DNA from: Bradyrhizobium nitroreducens | Lineage (GTDB): Bacteria > Pseudomonadota > Alphaproteobacteria > Rhizobiales > Xanthobacteraceae | Reading direction: 5' to 3' | Assembly: GCF_002776695.1 (NCBI RefSeq) | Contig: NZ_LFJC01000003.1 | Coordinates: forward strand, 7,552,638 to 7,616,637 | Length of the DNA: 64,000 bases | In this document: piece after piece, positions 51,653-59,544 of the stretch | Layout of the letters: each line of letters opens with the position of its first letter | Numbering within the stretch: the first letter of the stretch is position 1 | Translations under genes and position numbers: made by a program | Notes under the pieces: model-generated | Told to the model about the DNA's origin: nothing | The model's database searches: none | Seen by the model: only the letters and a program-made list of their open reading frames with translations

Positions 51653-52545
51653 CAAGGCTCCCGCAAATCGCATTGCTGTCTGATGGTCGGCGGCTGCATT
51701 TGCAGGACGGGCCGATTGATCTGATCATCGAGGCGAGGGGGCGTGCGGACGCGGTGCGTGCGGCTTACGAGGCTGCGGCGCAGCGGTTCAACGGGTTGCT
51801 CGACGAGCTCTGTGCGGAGCTGCCGGCGCTTCGGGCGGCTGCTGAGGAGCGGACCTCGCTACAGGGCGTGGTGGCGCGCAGGATGCACGCCGCGGTCGCG
51901 CCCTTTGCCGCTGACGGTTTCATCACGCCGATGGCTGCCGTTGCCGGCAGCGTGGCGGAGGAAATTCTCGTCGCCATGCTGGGCGCTGCGACACTGGATC
52001 AGGCTTATGTCAACAATGGCGGCGACATCGCGCTTCATCTGGGCGGAGGCGAGCATTTTTCGATCGGTCTGATGGATCGCCCCGATCGTGACGGTGTGAT
52101 GCGCGCCATGAGGGTCGATGCGGACGATCCGGTGCGGGGCATCGCGACCAGCGGACGCCACGGCCGCAGCTTTTCGCTCGGGATTGCCGACGCGGTGACG
52201 GTGCTGGCCGCGACCGCGTCACGGGCTGATGCCGCGGCGACGGTCATCGCCAACGCCGTCGATCTGCCGGGGCATCCCGCCATCGTCAGGCAGCCCGCCT
52301 GCGAGCTTCAGCCCGATAGCGATCTCGGCGCGCGCCTTGTCACCCGACATGTCGGCGAACTGTCACGGGACGAGATCGCGGCCGCCCTCGAATCTGGCGC
52401 GGAATGTGCACGTCGATTGTTCGATCGCGGATTGATTGAGGATGCGGTGCTGCGGCTTTGTGGTGATATGCTTGTCGTCGGAGCTAAGGATATAGAAGAG
52501 CAACGAACGCGCCCGCGTCTGCTGGAGAGCGCGGTCGGTGCCTGA
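51649..52545 (+). CDS. UPF0280 family protein (ApbE-like superfamily)
   Basis: A 298-residue protein of UPF0280, a family related in fold to the flavin transferase ApbE. Recognisable segments are AAVAGSVAEEILVAML, YVNNGGDIALHL and GIATSGRHGRSFSLGIADAVTVLA, the last typical of the ApbE superfamily. Its ATG overlaps the reductase stop (ATGA), so the two are made together. E. barkeri reductase is described as a flavoprotein, so cofactor attachment to it is a possible job. That is inference. Confidence 0.8.
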   Translation: MTRLPQIALLSDGRRLHLQDGPIDLIIEARGRADAVRAAYEAAAQRFNGLLDELCAELPALRAAAEERTSLQGVVARRMHAAVAPFAADGFITPMAAVAGSVAEEILVAMLGAATLDQAYVNNGGDIALHLGGGEHFSIGLMDRPDRDGVMRAMRVDADDPVRGIATSGRHGRSFSLGIADAVTVLAATASRADAAATVIANAVDLPGHPAIVRQPACELQPDSDLGARLVTRHVGELSRDEIAAALESGAECARRLFDRGLIEDAVLRLCGDMLVVGAKDIEEQRTRPRLLESAVGA

Positions 52546-52560
52546 ACAGGGAAGCGAGAC

Positions 52561-53145
52561 ATGAGCGCGATCATCCGCAAGATCGTCACCGTCGTCGAAG
52601 AGACGCAGATGGAGATGGGCCGCCAGGTCTCGCCGCCGACCCGGCGCGCTGCCGCCATCGCCGTCATCGAAAATCCCTTTGCCGGGAAATATGTCGAGGA
52701 CCTCTCGCCGCTGATCGCGATCGGCGAGGAGCTCGGCGAGCTCCTGTCGAAGCGTGCGGTGGCCGCGCTTGGCATCGACGGCGCCAAGGCGCAGAGCTAT
52801 GGCAAGGCCGCGGCCGTCGGCGAGAACGGCGAATTGGAACATGCCGCCGCGATCCTGCATCCGAAAATGGGCGCGCCGGTACGCAAGGTTCTGGGTAAGG
52901 GCGCGGCGCTGATCCCGTCGTCGAAGAAGCGCAGCGGGCCGGGCACGACGCTCGACATTCCGCTGGGGCACAAGGACGCCGCCTTCGTGCGTAGCCATTT
53001 TGATGGCATGGAGGTGCAGATCAACGACGCGCCGCGCGCCAACGAGATCATGGTCGCGGTCGCCGTTACCGACAGCGGCCGGCCGCTGCCGCGCGTCGGC
53101 GGGCTGACGGTCGCGGAGATCAAGGGCGAAGACGGTCTGAGATAG
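52561..53145 (+). CDS. DUF1185 / 'amino acid synthesis' family protein
   Basis: A 194-residue protein of a structurally defined family without known chemistry. Recognisable parts are the N-terminal RKIVTVVEETQMEMGRQV, the NPFAGKYVEDLSPLIAIGEELG segment and the C-terminal ANEIMVAVAVTDSGRPLPRVGG. It lies 15 bp after the UPF0280 gene in the same operon. Family members often accompany catabolic and transporter genes. It could catalyse or assist a step after ring reduction; nothing in the sequence says which. Confidence 0.75.
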   Translation: MSAIIRKIVTVVEETQMEMGRQVSPPTRRAAAIAVIENPFAGKYVEDLSPLIAIGEELGELLSKRAVAALGIDGAKAQSYGKAAAVGENGELEHAAAILHPKMGAPVRKVLGKGAALIPSSKKRSGPGTTLDIPLGHKDAAFVRSHFDGMEVQINDAPRANEIMVAVAVTDSGRPLPRVGGLTVAEIKGEDGLR

Positions 53146-53221
53146 GTTTGAACCGGGGAGGCGGACACAGCTTCCCCGACAAGACACGCTGAAGACGTAG
53201 AGTTCAAAACTGGAGGTTGGG

Positions 53222-54424
53222 ATGCGAGCGAGAGACTATTTTGTGGGCGCGGCCTTCGCGCTTCTGGCGGGCGGCATGGCTCAGTCGGCCCTGGCGCAGG
53301 ACATCAAGATCGGCGAGATCAACAGCTACTCGCTGCTGCCGGCCTTCACCGAGCCCTATCGCAAGGGATGGCAGCTCGCGGTCGAGGAGGTCAACGCGGC
53401 CGGCGGCATCAACGGCAAGAAGCTCGTCGTCGTCTCCAAGGACGATGGCGGCAAGCCGGCCGATGCGCAGACCGCAGCCAATGAGCTGGTGTCGAGCGAG
53501 GGCGTTGCGATGCTCGCGGGCACGTTCCTGTCGAACATCGGTCTTGCCGTCAGCGACTTCGCCAACCAGAAGAAGGTGTTCTTCCTCGCGGCCGAGCCGC
53601 TGACGGACGCCATCACCTGGTCGAAGGGCAACAAATACACCTTCCGCCTGCGTCCCTCGAACTACATGCAGGCCGCGATGCTGGTCGAGGCCGCCGCCAA
53701 GCTGCCCGCCAAGCGCTGGGCGACGATCGCGCCGAACTATGAATACGGCCAGTCGGCGGTCGCGGTGTTCAAGAAGCTGATGTCCGAGAAGCGTCCTGAT
53801 ATCCAGTGGGTGGACGAACAATGGCCGCCGCAGGGCAAGATCGACGCGGGCCCAGTGGTGCAGGCGGTTGCCGCCGCGAACCCGGAAGCTATCCTCAACG
53901 TCACTTTCGGCGCCGATCTCGTCAAGCTCGTGCGCGAGGGTAACACCCGCGGCCTGTTCAAGGGACGCGAGGTCGTCTCGTTCCTGACCGGCGAGCCGGA
54001 ATATCTCGACCCGCTCAAGGACGAGACGCCCGAGGGCTGGATCGTCACCGGCTATCCCTGGTACTCGATCAAGACCCCGGAGCACGATGCGTTCCTGAAG
54101 GCCTACCAGGCCAAGTACAACGACTATCCGCGCCTCGGCTCGATCGTCGGCTACCAGACCATCAAGTCGGCGGCTGCCATCCTGGCGAAAGCCGGCTCGA
54201 GCGATCCGGAGAAGCTGATCGCTGCGGCGGAAGGCCTCTCGGTGCCGTCTCCGTTCGGTGAGATCACCTTCCGCAAGATCGACCACCAATCGACGCTTGG
54301 CGCGTATGTCGGCAAGACCGCGCTGAAGGACGGCAAGGGCGTGATGGTGGATTCGTCCTACAAGAAGGGTTCGGACTATCTGCCTGGCGATGCCGAAGTC
54401 GAGAAGATGCGTCCGAAGGATTGA
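53222..54424 (+). CDS. livK: branched-chain-type ABC transporter substrate-binding protein
   Basis: A 400-residue periplasmic binding protein of the Leu/Ile/Val type. Signal peptide with cleavage near QSALAQD; mature protein begins IKIGEINSYSLLPAFTEPYRKG. The start has a GGAGG ribosome site five bases away. Many members of this family bind aromatic or heterocyclic acids rather than amino acids. The position between catabolic genes suggests it binds the pathway substrate. Followed by a palindromic repeat and the permease gene. Confidence 0.88.
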   Translation: MRARDYFVGAAFALLAGGMAQSALAQDIKIGEINSYSLLPAFTEPYRKGWQLAVEEVNAAGGINGKKLVVVSKDDGGKPADAQTAANELVSSEGVAMLAGTFLSNIGLAVSDFANQKKVFFLAAEPLTDAITWSKGNKYTFRLRPSNYMQAAMLVEAAAKLPAKRWATIAPNYEYGQSAVAVFKKLMSEKRPDIQWVDEQWPPQGKIDAGPVVQAVAAANPEAILNVTFGADLVKLVREGNTRGLFKGREVVSFLTGEPEYLDPLKDETPEGWIVTGYPWYSIKTPEHDAFLKAYQAKYNDYPRLGSIVGYQTIKSAAAILAKAGSSDPEKLIAAAEGLSVPSPFGEITFRKIDHQSTLGAYVGKTALKDGKGVMVDSSYKKGSDYLPGDAEVEKMRPKD

Positions 54425-54431
54425 TCGCTTC

Positions 54432-54572
54432 CTTCTCCCTCGCCCCGCTTGCGGGGAGAGGGTTCGGGTGAGGGGGAGCCTCCGCGAGGGAGGTGACAGA
54501 CGACTCGCGGAGACTCCCCCTCACCCGAATTGCTCCGCAATTCGACCTCTCCCCGCAAGCGGGGAGAGGTGA
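54432..54572. repeat. palindromic repeat between livK and the permease gene
   Basis: A complex of inverted repeats: CCTCGCCCCGCTTGCGGGG-type hairpin near 54438-54462, CTCTCCCCGCAAGCGGGGAG near 54547-54569, and central arms formed by GTGAGGGGGAG and CTCCCCCTCAC. It is a dispersed element type of this bacterial group. Sitting between livK and the permease, it may lower expression of downstream genes relative to the binding protein. Confidence 0.8.
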
Positions 54573-54619
54573 ACCAGGACCCGCGTGCCGCGGCATGCAG
54601 CACCTAACCCGGACCGCCG

Positions 54620-56509
54620 ATGGCCTTTTACGTCGTACAGTTTCTGACCGGTCTCGCCAGCGCGGCGTCGCTGTTCCTGGTGGCCTCGGGCCTGTCGATC
54701 ATCTTCGGCGTGACGCGGATCGTGAACTTCGCGCACGGCGCCTTCTACATGATCGGCGCCTACATCGCCTTCACGCTGACCGAGCGGCTTTCAGGCGCGT
54801 TTGGCTTCTGGGGCAGCATCGTGCTGGCCGCGCTCGCGGTGGCGCTGATCGGCGTCCTGGTCGAGATGGTGCTGCTCCGCAGGATCTATCACGCACCCGA
54901 GCTGTTCCAGCTGCTCGCGACCTTCGGCCTGACCCTGATGGTCGAGGACCTCGTGGTGCTGATCTGGGGGCCTGACGATCTCGTCGGCCGCCGCGCACCG
55001 GGCTTCAAGGGCGCGGTGGATTTCTTCGGCCAGAACATCCCGAGCTACGATCTGTTCCTGATCGCGCTCGGCCCCGTCGTGCTCGGCATCCTCTGGCTCT
55101 TGTTTCAACGCACGCGCTGGGGCGTGCTGGTGCGCGCGGCGACGCAGGACCGCGACATGGTCGCAGCGCTCGGCGTCAACCAGAAATGGCTGTTCACATC
55201 GGTGTTCGCGGTCGGCGTCTTCCTCGCGGCGCTCGGCGGCGCGCTGCAAATCCCGCGTGACGCGGTGCATCACGCCATGGATCTGCGCATCATCGTCGAG
55301 GTCTTCGTCGTGGTCGTGATCGGCGGCCTCGGCAGCATCGTCGGCGCCTTCGTCGCGGCGGTGCTGGTGTCCGAGCTCAATGCCTTCGGCATCCTGATCT
55401 TTCCGAAGATTTCCATCATCCTGGTCTTCCTGGTGATGGCGGTGGTGCTGATCGTCCGTCCCTGGGGGCTGTTCGGCAAGCCCGAGGCGGCCGCGCGCAA
55501 GACGCCGGGCCTCACTGTCAATCCCTGGCGGCCGTTGACGTCGAACGAGCGCCTCGCTTCGCTGGCGGCCCTCGTCGTCGCGGCGATGCTGCCGCTGTTC
55601 GCCGGCAATTACGCGCTGACGGTCGGCTCGGAGATCGCGATCTTCGTGATCTTCGCCGTCTCCTTGCACTTCCTGATGTCGGTCGGCGGGCTCGCGTCCT
55701 TTGGCCATGCCGCCTATTTCGGCCTCGGCGCCTACGGCGTCGCCTTCCTTGCCAAGATGGCGGGGCTGCCGATGATCGTCTGCCTGCTGCTCGGGCCGCT
55801 GCTCGGCTGCATGGGCGCCGCCGTGTTCGGCTTCTTCGCCGTTCAGCTCTCCGGTGTCTACTTTGCCATGCTGACGCTCGCCTTCGCACAGATCGTCTGG
55901 TCGATCGCGTTCCAATGGGTGAGCGTCACCGGCGGGGACAACGGCATCTTGGGTATCTGGCCGGAGAAATGGGCGGCGAGCCCGTCGCACTTCTATTGGC
56001 TGGCGCTCGGCGTTGCGGCACTGGTGACCATCGCGCTGCGGGCCATGGTGTTCTCGCCATTCGGCTACGCGCTACGGGCCACGCGCGACTCGCTTCTGCG
56101 TAGCGAAGCGATCGGCATCAACGCCAAGCGCATCCAGTGGACAGCCTTCGTGATCGCAGGCACGACCGCCGGCATTGGCGGCGCGCTGTTCGCGTATCTG
56201 AAGGGCAGCGTCTTCCCCGACAATCTCGGTATCTCGCTCTCCGTCGATGCACTGGTCATGGTGCTGCTCGGCGGCGTGGAGACGGTGTCGGGCGCGGTGG
56301 TCGGCGCCATCGTCTACAAGGCGCTGAACATCTGGCTGGTCAGCCAGACCGATCTGTCGAAGCTCGTGCTCGGCGGCTTCATCATGCTGATCGTCGTCGT
56401 CTTCCCCAAGGGCATCGTCGGCGTGCTGGAGATGCTGGCGCAGCGCCGGCGAAAGGCATCGCCGCCGGGATCACCTCTGATTGCCAAGCCGATCGAGTCT
56501 GCCGAATGA
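54620..56509 (+). CDS. fused LivH-LivM ABC transporter permease
   Basis: A 629-residue protein joining the two permeases of a branched-chain-type ABC transporter. The first half (about 1-290) is LivH-like, starting VVQFLTGLASAASLFLVASG and containing GLGSIVGAFVAAVLV. The second (about 310-615) is LivM-like, with SVGGLASFGHAAYFGLGAYG. The two are linked by the short segment AARKTPGLTVNPW. About 15-18 membrane spans are expected. The stop overlaps the livG start (ATGA). The fusion makes the transporter a four-gene rather than five-gene set. Confidence 0.88.
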   Translation: MAFYVVQFLTGLASAASLFLVASGLSIIFGVTRIVNFAHGAFYMIGAYIAFTLTERLSGAFGFWGSIVLAALAVALIGVLVEMVLLRRIYHAPELFQLLATFGLTLMVEDLVVLIWGPDDLVGRRAPGFKGAVDFFGQNIPSYDLFLIALGPVVLGILWLLFQRTRWGVLVRAATQDRDMVAALGVNQKWLFTSVFAVGVFLAALGGALQIPRDAVHHAMDLRIIVEVFVVVVIGGLGSIVGAFVAAVLVSELNAFGILIFPKISIILVFLVMAVVLIVRPWGLFGKPEAAARKTPGLTVNPWRPLTSNERLASLAALVVAAMLPLFAGNYALTVGSEIAIFVIFAVSLHFLMSVGGLASFGHAAYFGLGAYGVAFLAKMAGLPMIVCLLLGPLLGCMGAAVFGFFAVQLSGVYFAMLTLAFAQIVWSIAFQWVSVTGGDNGILGIWPEKWAASPSHFYWLALGVAALVTIALRAMVFSPFGYALRATRDSLLRSEAIGINAKRIQWTAFVIAGTTAGIGGALFAYLKGSVFPDNLGISLSVDALVMVLLGGVETVSGAVVGAIVYKALNIWLVSQTDLSKLVLGGFIMLIVVVFPKGIVGVLEMLAQRRRKASPPGSPLIAKPIESAE

Positions 56510-57297
56510 GCGTCGCATCTCCACTTCTCGCGGTCGAAGGCCTGACCAAATCCTATGGCGGCATCCACGCCGTCCGCGGCGTGTCGTTCTCGCTGCGCGC
56601 CGGTGAGATCCTCGCACTGATCGGTCCGAACGGCGCGGGCAAGAGCACCTGCTTCGACATGCTCAACGGCCAGAACAAGCCCGATACCGGCCACGTTCGC
56701 CTGCTCGGCGAGGAGATCACCGGCAGGAAGCCGCGCGAGATCTGGCGCATGGGCGTCGGGCGCACGTTCCAGATCACTGCGACCTTCGCCACCATGACCG
56801 TGCGCGAGAACGTGCAGGTCGCGCTGATCTCGCATGGCAAGCAGCTGTTCAATCTGTTCGGCTCGGCGCCGAAATTCGACCGCGCCGAGGCCGGCCGTCT
56901 GCTCGAGCTGGTCGGCATGGGCGGCTACGCGGACCGTCCCTGCGGCGAGCTAGCCTATGGCGACCTCAAGCGGCTCGAGCTTGCGGTTGCGCTCGCCAAT
57001 CAGCCGAAGCTGCTGCTGATGGACGAGCCGACCGCCGGCATGGCGCCGCGCGAGCGCGTCGACCTGATGCGGCTCACCGCGCAGATCGCGCGGGAGAAGT
57101 CGATCGGCGTGCTCTTCACCGAGCACGACATGGACGTGGTGTTCGAGCATGCCGACCGCATCATCGTGCTCAACCGCGGCACGCTGATCGCCGAGGGCAC
57201 GCCGGCCGAGGTGCGCGGCAATCCGCAGGTCCAGGCGGTCTATCTCGGCGAAGGCCTCGTCTACGATGCCCGCCATCGCGAGGGAGCATCAGTGTGA
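56506..57297 (+). CDS. livG: branched-chain-type ABC transporter ATPase LivG
   Basis: A 263-residue ATPase with Walker A GPNGAGKST near residue 40. The signature LAYGDLKRLELA is the divergent form typical of LivG, and Walker B is LLLMDEPTAGMAP. The C-terminal segment GTLIAEGTPAEVRGNPQVQAVYLGE is also family-specific. The gene overlaps its neighbours at both ends. It energises the fused permease. Confidence 0.9.
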   Translation: MSVASPLLAVEGLTKSYGGIHAVRGVSFSLRAGEILALIGPNGAGKSTCFDMLNGQNKPDTGHVRLLGEEITGRKPREIWRMGVGRTFQITATFATMTVRENVQVALISHGKQLFNLFGSAPKFDRAEAGRLLELVGMGGYADRPCGELAYGDLKRLELAVALANQPKLLLMDEPTAGMAPRERVDLMRLTAQIAREKSIGVLFTEHDMDVVFEHADRIIVLNRGTLIAEGTPAEVRGNPQVQAVYLGEGLVYDARHREGASV

Positions 57298-57998
57298 AGC
57301 TGACTGTCGAGGGCCTCAACAGCCATTACGGCCCGGCGCATATCCTGTTCGACATCGGCTTCGAGGTCGGCGAGGGCGAGGTGGTGGCGCTGCTCGGCCG
57401 CAACGGCGCGGGCAAGTCGACCACGTTCCGCTCGATCGTCGGCCTCGTGGCGCAGCGCTCCGGCCGCATCACGTTCGAGGGCAAGGACGTCTCGGCAAAG
57501 CCGACGCACGAGATCGTCCGCGAGGGCCTCGGCTACGTGCCGGAGGAGCGGCGTATCTTCACCGATCTCACGGTCGAGGAAAATCTCGAAGTCGGCAAGC
57601 AGCCCAAGCGTCCGAACGCGCCATACTGGACCCGCGAAAAACTGTTCGCGCTGTTTCCAAATCTCGGCGAGATGAAGAACCGTCCGGGCGGCCGCATGAG
57701 CGGCGGCGAGCAGCAGATGCTTACCATTGCCCGCACGTTGATGGGCAATCCGTCGCTGGTGTTGCTCGACGAGCCGTCGGAAGGCCTGTCACCGAAGATC
57801 GTGGAGCAGATGGTCGATGCCATCCTGACCATGAAGAAGGAGGGCGTCAGCATCGTCGTCTCCGAGCAGAATCTGCATTTCGCGCGGTTGATCTCGGATC
57901 GCGCCTACATCATCGAGCGTGGCCGCATCTGCTTCGGGGGCACCATGGCCGAGCTCGACGCGCGTCCGGATATCCGCGACGCGCATCTGTCGTTGTGA
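57294..57998 (+). CDS. livF: branched-chain-type ABC transporter ATPase LivF
   Basis: A 234-residue ATPase with Walker A GRNGAGKST, signature MSGGEQQMLTIARTL and Walker B LVLLDEPSEGLSPK, all in the LivF form. The GTG start overlaps the livG stop (GTGA). It pairs with LivG. The C-terminus overlaps a possible GTG start of the MarR gene. Confidence 0.9.
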   Translation: MKLTVEGLNSHYGPAHILFDIGFEVGEGEVVALLGRNGAGKSTTFRSIVGLVAQRSGRITFEGKDVSAKPTHEIVREGLGYVPEERRIFTDLTVEENLEVGKQPKRPNAPYWTREKLFALFPNLGEMKNRPGGRMSGGEQQMLTIARTLMGNPSLVLLDEPSEGLSPKIVEQMVDAILTMKKEGVSIVVSEQNLHFARLISDRAYIIERGRICFGGTMAELDARPDIRDAHLSL

Positions 57999-58024
57999 AG
58001 GCGAAGGGAAGGGGCGGCGAGCGG

Positions 58025-58492
58025 ATGGCGAGAAGCGTCACGGCGAAGAAGAGCATCAAATCGGCAAAATCGTTGCAGAAGCCGCCTTACGTGCTCGACG
58101 AGCAGGTCGGCTTCATCCTGCGTCAGGTCTGGCAGCGCCACAGCTCGATCTTCTCCCGTGATATCGGCACCAATCTGACTCCGACGCAATGGGCGGCGCT
58201 GTCGAAGCTCGCCGAGACAGGTGCGTGCTCGCAGAACCAGCTCGGCCGGCTCACGGCAATGGACGTTGCGACCATCAAGGGGGTGATCGACCGCCTGACG
58301 GCGCGGGGCCTCACCGAGACCAGCCAGGATCCCGAGGACGGACGGCGGCTTCTGGTGAGCCTCACGCGCGCCGGTCAACAGCTCGCGGAAAAGCTTGCCC
58401 CGAATGCACTCGCCATCACGCGCGAGACGCTGGCGCCGCTCGACGCCAAGGAGCGCGAGACATTGATGGCGCTGCTGAACAAGCTAAGGTGA
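58025..58492 (+). CDS. MarR-family transcriptional regulator
   Basis: A 155-residue winged-helix dimeric regulator. The DNA-binding part reads LTPTQWAALSKLAETGACSQNQLGR, DVATIKGVIDRLTARGL and then wing residues DPEDGRRLLVSLT, all typical. The ATG at 58025 follows an AAGGGAAGGGG stretch; an in-frame GTG at 57995 overlapping the livF stop is an alternative start. MarR proteins bind 16-20 bp palindromes, the size of operators A-D. In P. putida the nicotinate genes are controlled by the MarR-type NicR. I infer that this one controls the locus, with a pathway acid as ligand. Confidence 0.88.
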   Translation: MARSVTAKKSIKSAKSLQKPPYVLDEQVGFILRQVWQRHSSIFSRDIGTNLTPTQWAALSKLAETGACSQNQLGRLTAMDVATIKGVIDRLTARGLTETSQDPEDGRRLLVSLTRAGQQLAEKLAPNALAITRETLAPLDAKERETLMALLNKLR

Positions 58493-58529
58493 CGGTGCCG
58501 TCGAGGGCGGTGCCGTAGCGGTGCAGTCG

Positions 58530-58610
58530 GGTGGGCAAAGCGAAGCGTGCCCACCATCTTTCTCGGTCAGGAAGAGATCGTGCGCACGGCGCTTCGCGCC
58601 TTTGCCCACC
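58530..58610. repeat. palindromic repeat after marR gene
   Basis: GGTGGGCAAAGCGAAGC (58530-58546) pairs with GCTTCGCGCCTTTGCCCACC (58591-58610). This is another dispersed element type of Bradyrhizobium-like genomes. It lies 38 bp after the marR stop and could act as a terminator or mRNA end. The rest of the 58493-58730 gap shows nothing else. Confidence 0.7.
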
Positions 58611-58730
58611 CCACGGCAGTTGAACAAGGCGCGGGGACTGGCGACTGATATCGATGAAGACGGTGTGGTCGGCTACCTAAGCGCCAGACCTATATGCGCT
58701 GCGAAATCGGAAGATTGTTAATCCCAGCGC

Positions 58731-59420
58731 TCACGACTTGCCTGGCCATTTGGCGCGGTAGCGGATCTCGCTGCCGTCGCCGATCCGCCGCCACGTGCCG
58801 AACTCCGGCGTATGCGGCGCCCGGGCCGTCAAGTCGATCGGATAGGTTCGGCTCGGCTGGCCCTGGATGGTGACGGCGAGCTGCCGGTGCGAGGTTCGAA
58901 ACGCCAGCTCGACTTCGCCAGCGATCACGGCCTGGTCGCCGTCGCGATGGAACGCGGCGGGGGTCACTTCGCCCGGCATGGTGTTGAGGTCGGTCTGCAA
59001 TTCGATGGTGATGCCCTGGGTCGACGTCGGCACCGTGACGCCGGCGGGAAAACGGACTTCGAACACAAGCAGGGGATTGGCGCCGTTCCGGTTGAGCCAG
59101 GGCGTCGCAGTCGCATAGGCGTATGCAATGTAGATCCCGATACCTGCAACACAGAGCAGGGCGACGATTCCGAGCGACTTCAGGCTGTTGCGCGCGACGC
59201 TGCCATTGCTGGTGGCCTTGTCGGAGCGTCCCATCAGCCAGTTGACGAGCACCGCGCCGGCGATCGCGCCGATGGGGGAATAGACGAACAGTCCCAGCAG
59301 CCCCGATGTGATGGGGTCGGCCCGGTTGCCGAAATCGAACAAGGACAACAGCACGAAAGTGGCGACGTAGCCCGTCACCGCGCCGACAACGCCGACGGCT
59401 ATCCGTGATGAATTCTTCAT
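58731..59420 (-). CDS. membrane protein of unknown function
   Basis: 229 residues from the chosen ATG. About three hydrophobic segments occupy the first 110 residues (IAVGVVGAVTGYVATFVLL, PIGAIAGAVLVNWLMG, LGIVALLCVAGIGIYIAYAY). A hydrophilic C-terminal domain of about 120 residues follows, with beta-rich character (LLVFEVRFPAGVTVP, LQTDLNTMPGEV, VAGEVELAFRT). It probably faces the periplasm. No family recognised; no sign that it belongs to the catabolic operon. Confidence 0.6.
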   Translation of the reverse strand: MKNSSRIAVGVVGAVTGYVATFVLLSLFDFGNRADPITSGLLGLFVYSPIGAIAGAVLVNWLMGRSDKATSNGSVARNSLKSLGIVALLCVAGIGIYIAYAYATATPWLNRNGANPLLVFEVRFPAGVTVPTSTQGITIELQTDLNTMPGEVTPAAFHRDGDQAVIAGEVELAFRTSHRQLAVTIQGQPSRTYPIDLTARAPHTPEFGTWRRIGDGSEIRYRAKWPGKS

Positions 59421-59544
59421 GTCTCCTCGATGGTCCAGCAATGAACTGCCGCCGCCGAGGGCTGCCTGCGTTAGACGCAGCAGGCCGCAGACTTGTTCAA
59501 CGCCATCGAGGGGCGATGCGGAGCGGCGAGCCGCTCCGGCTGCG

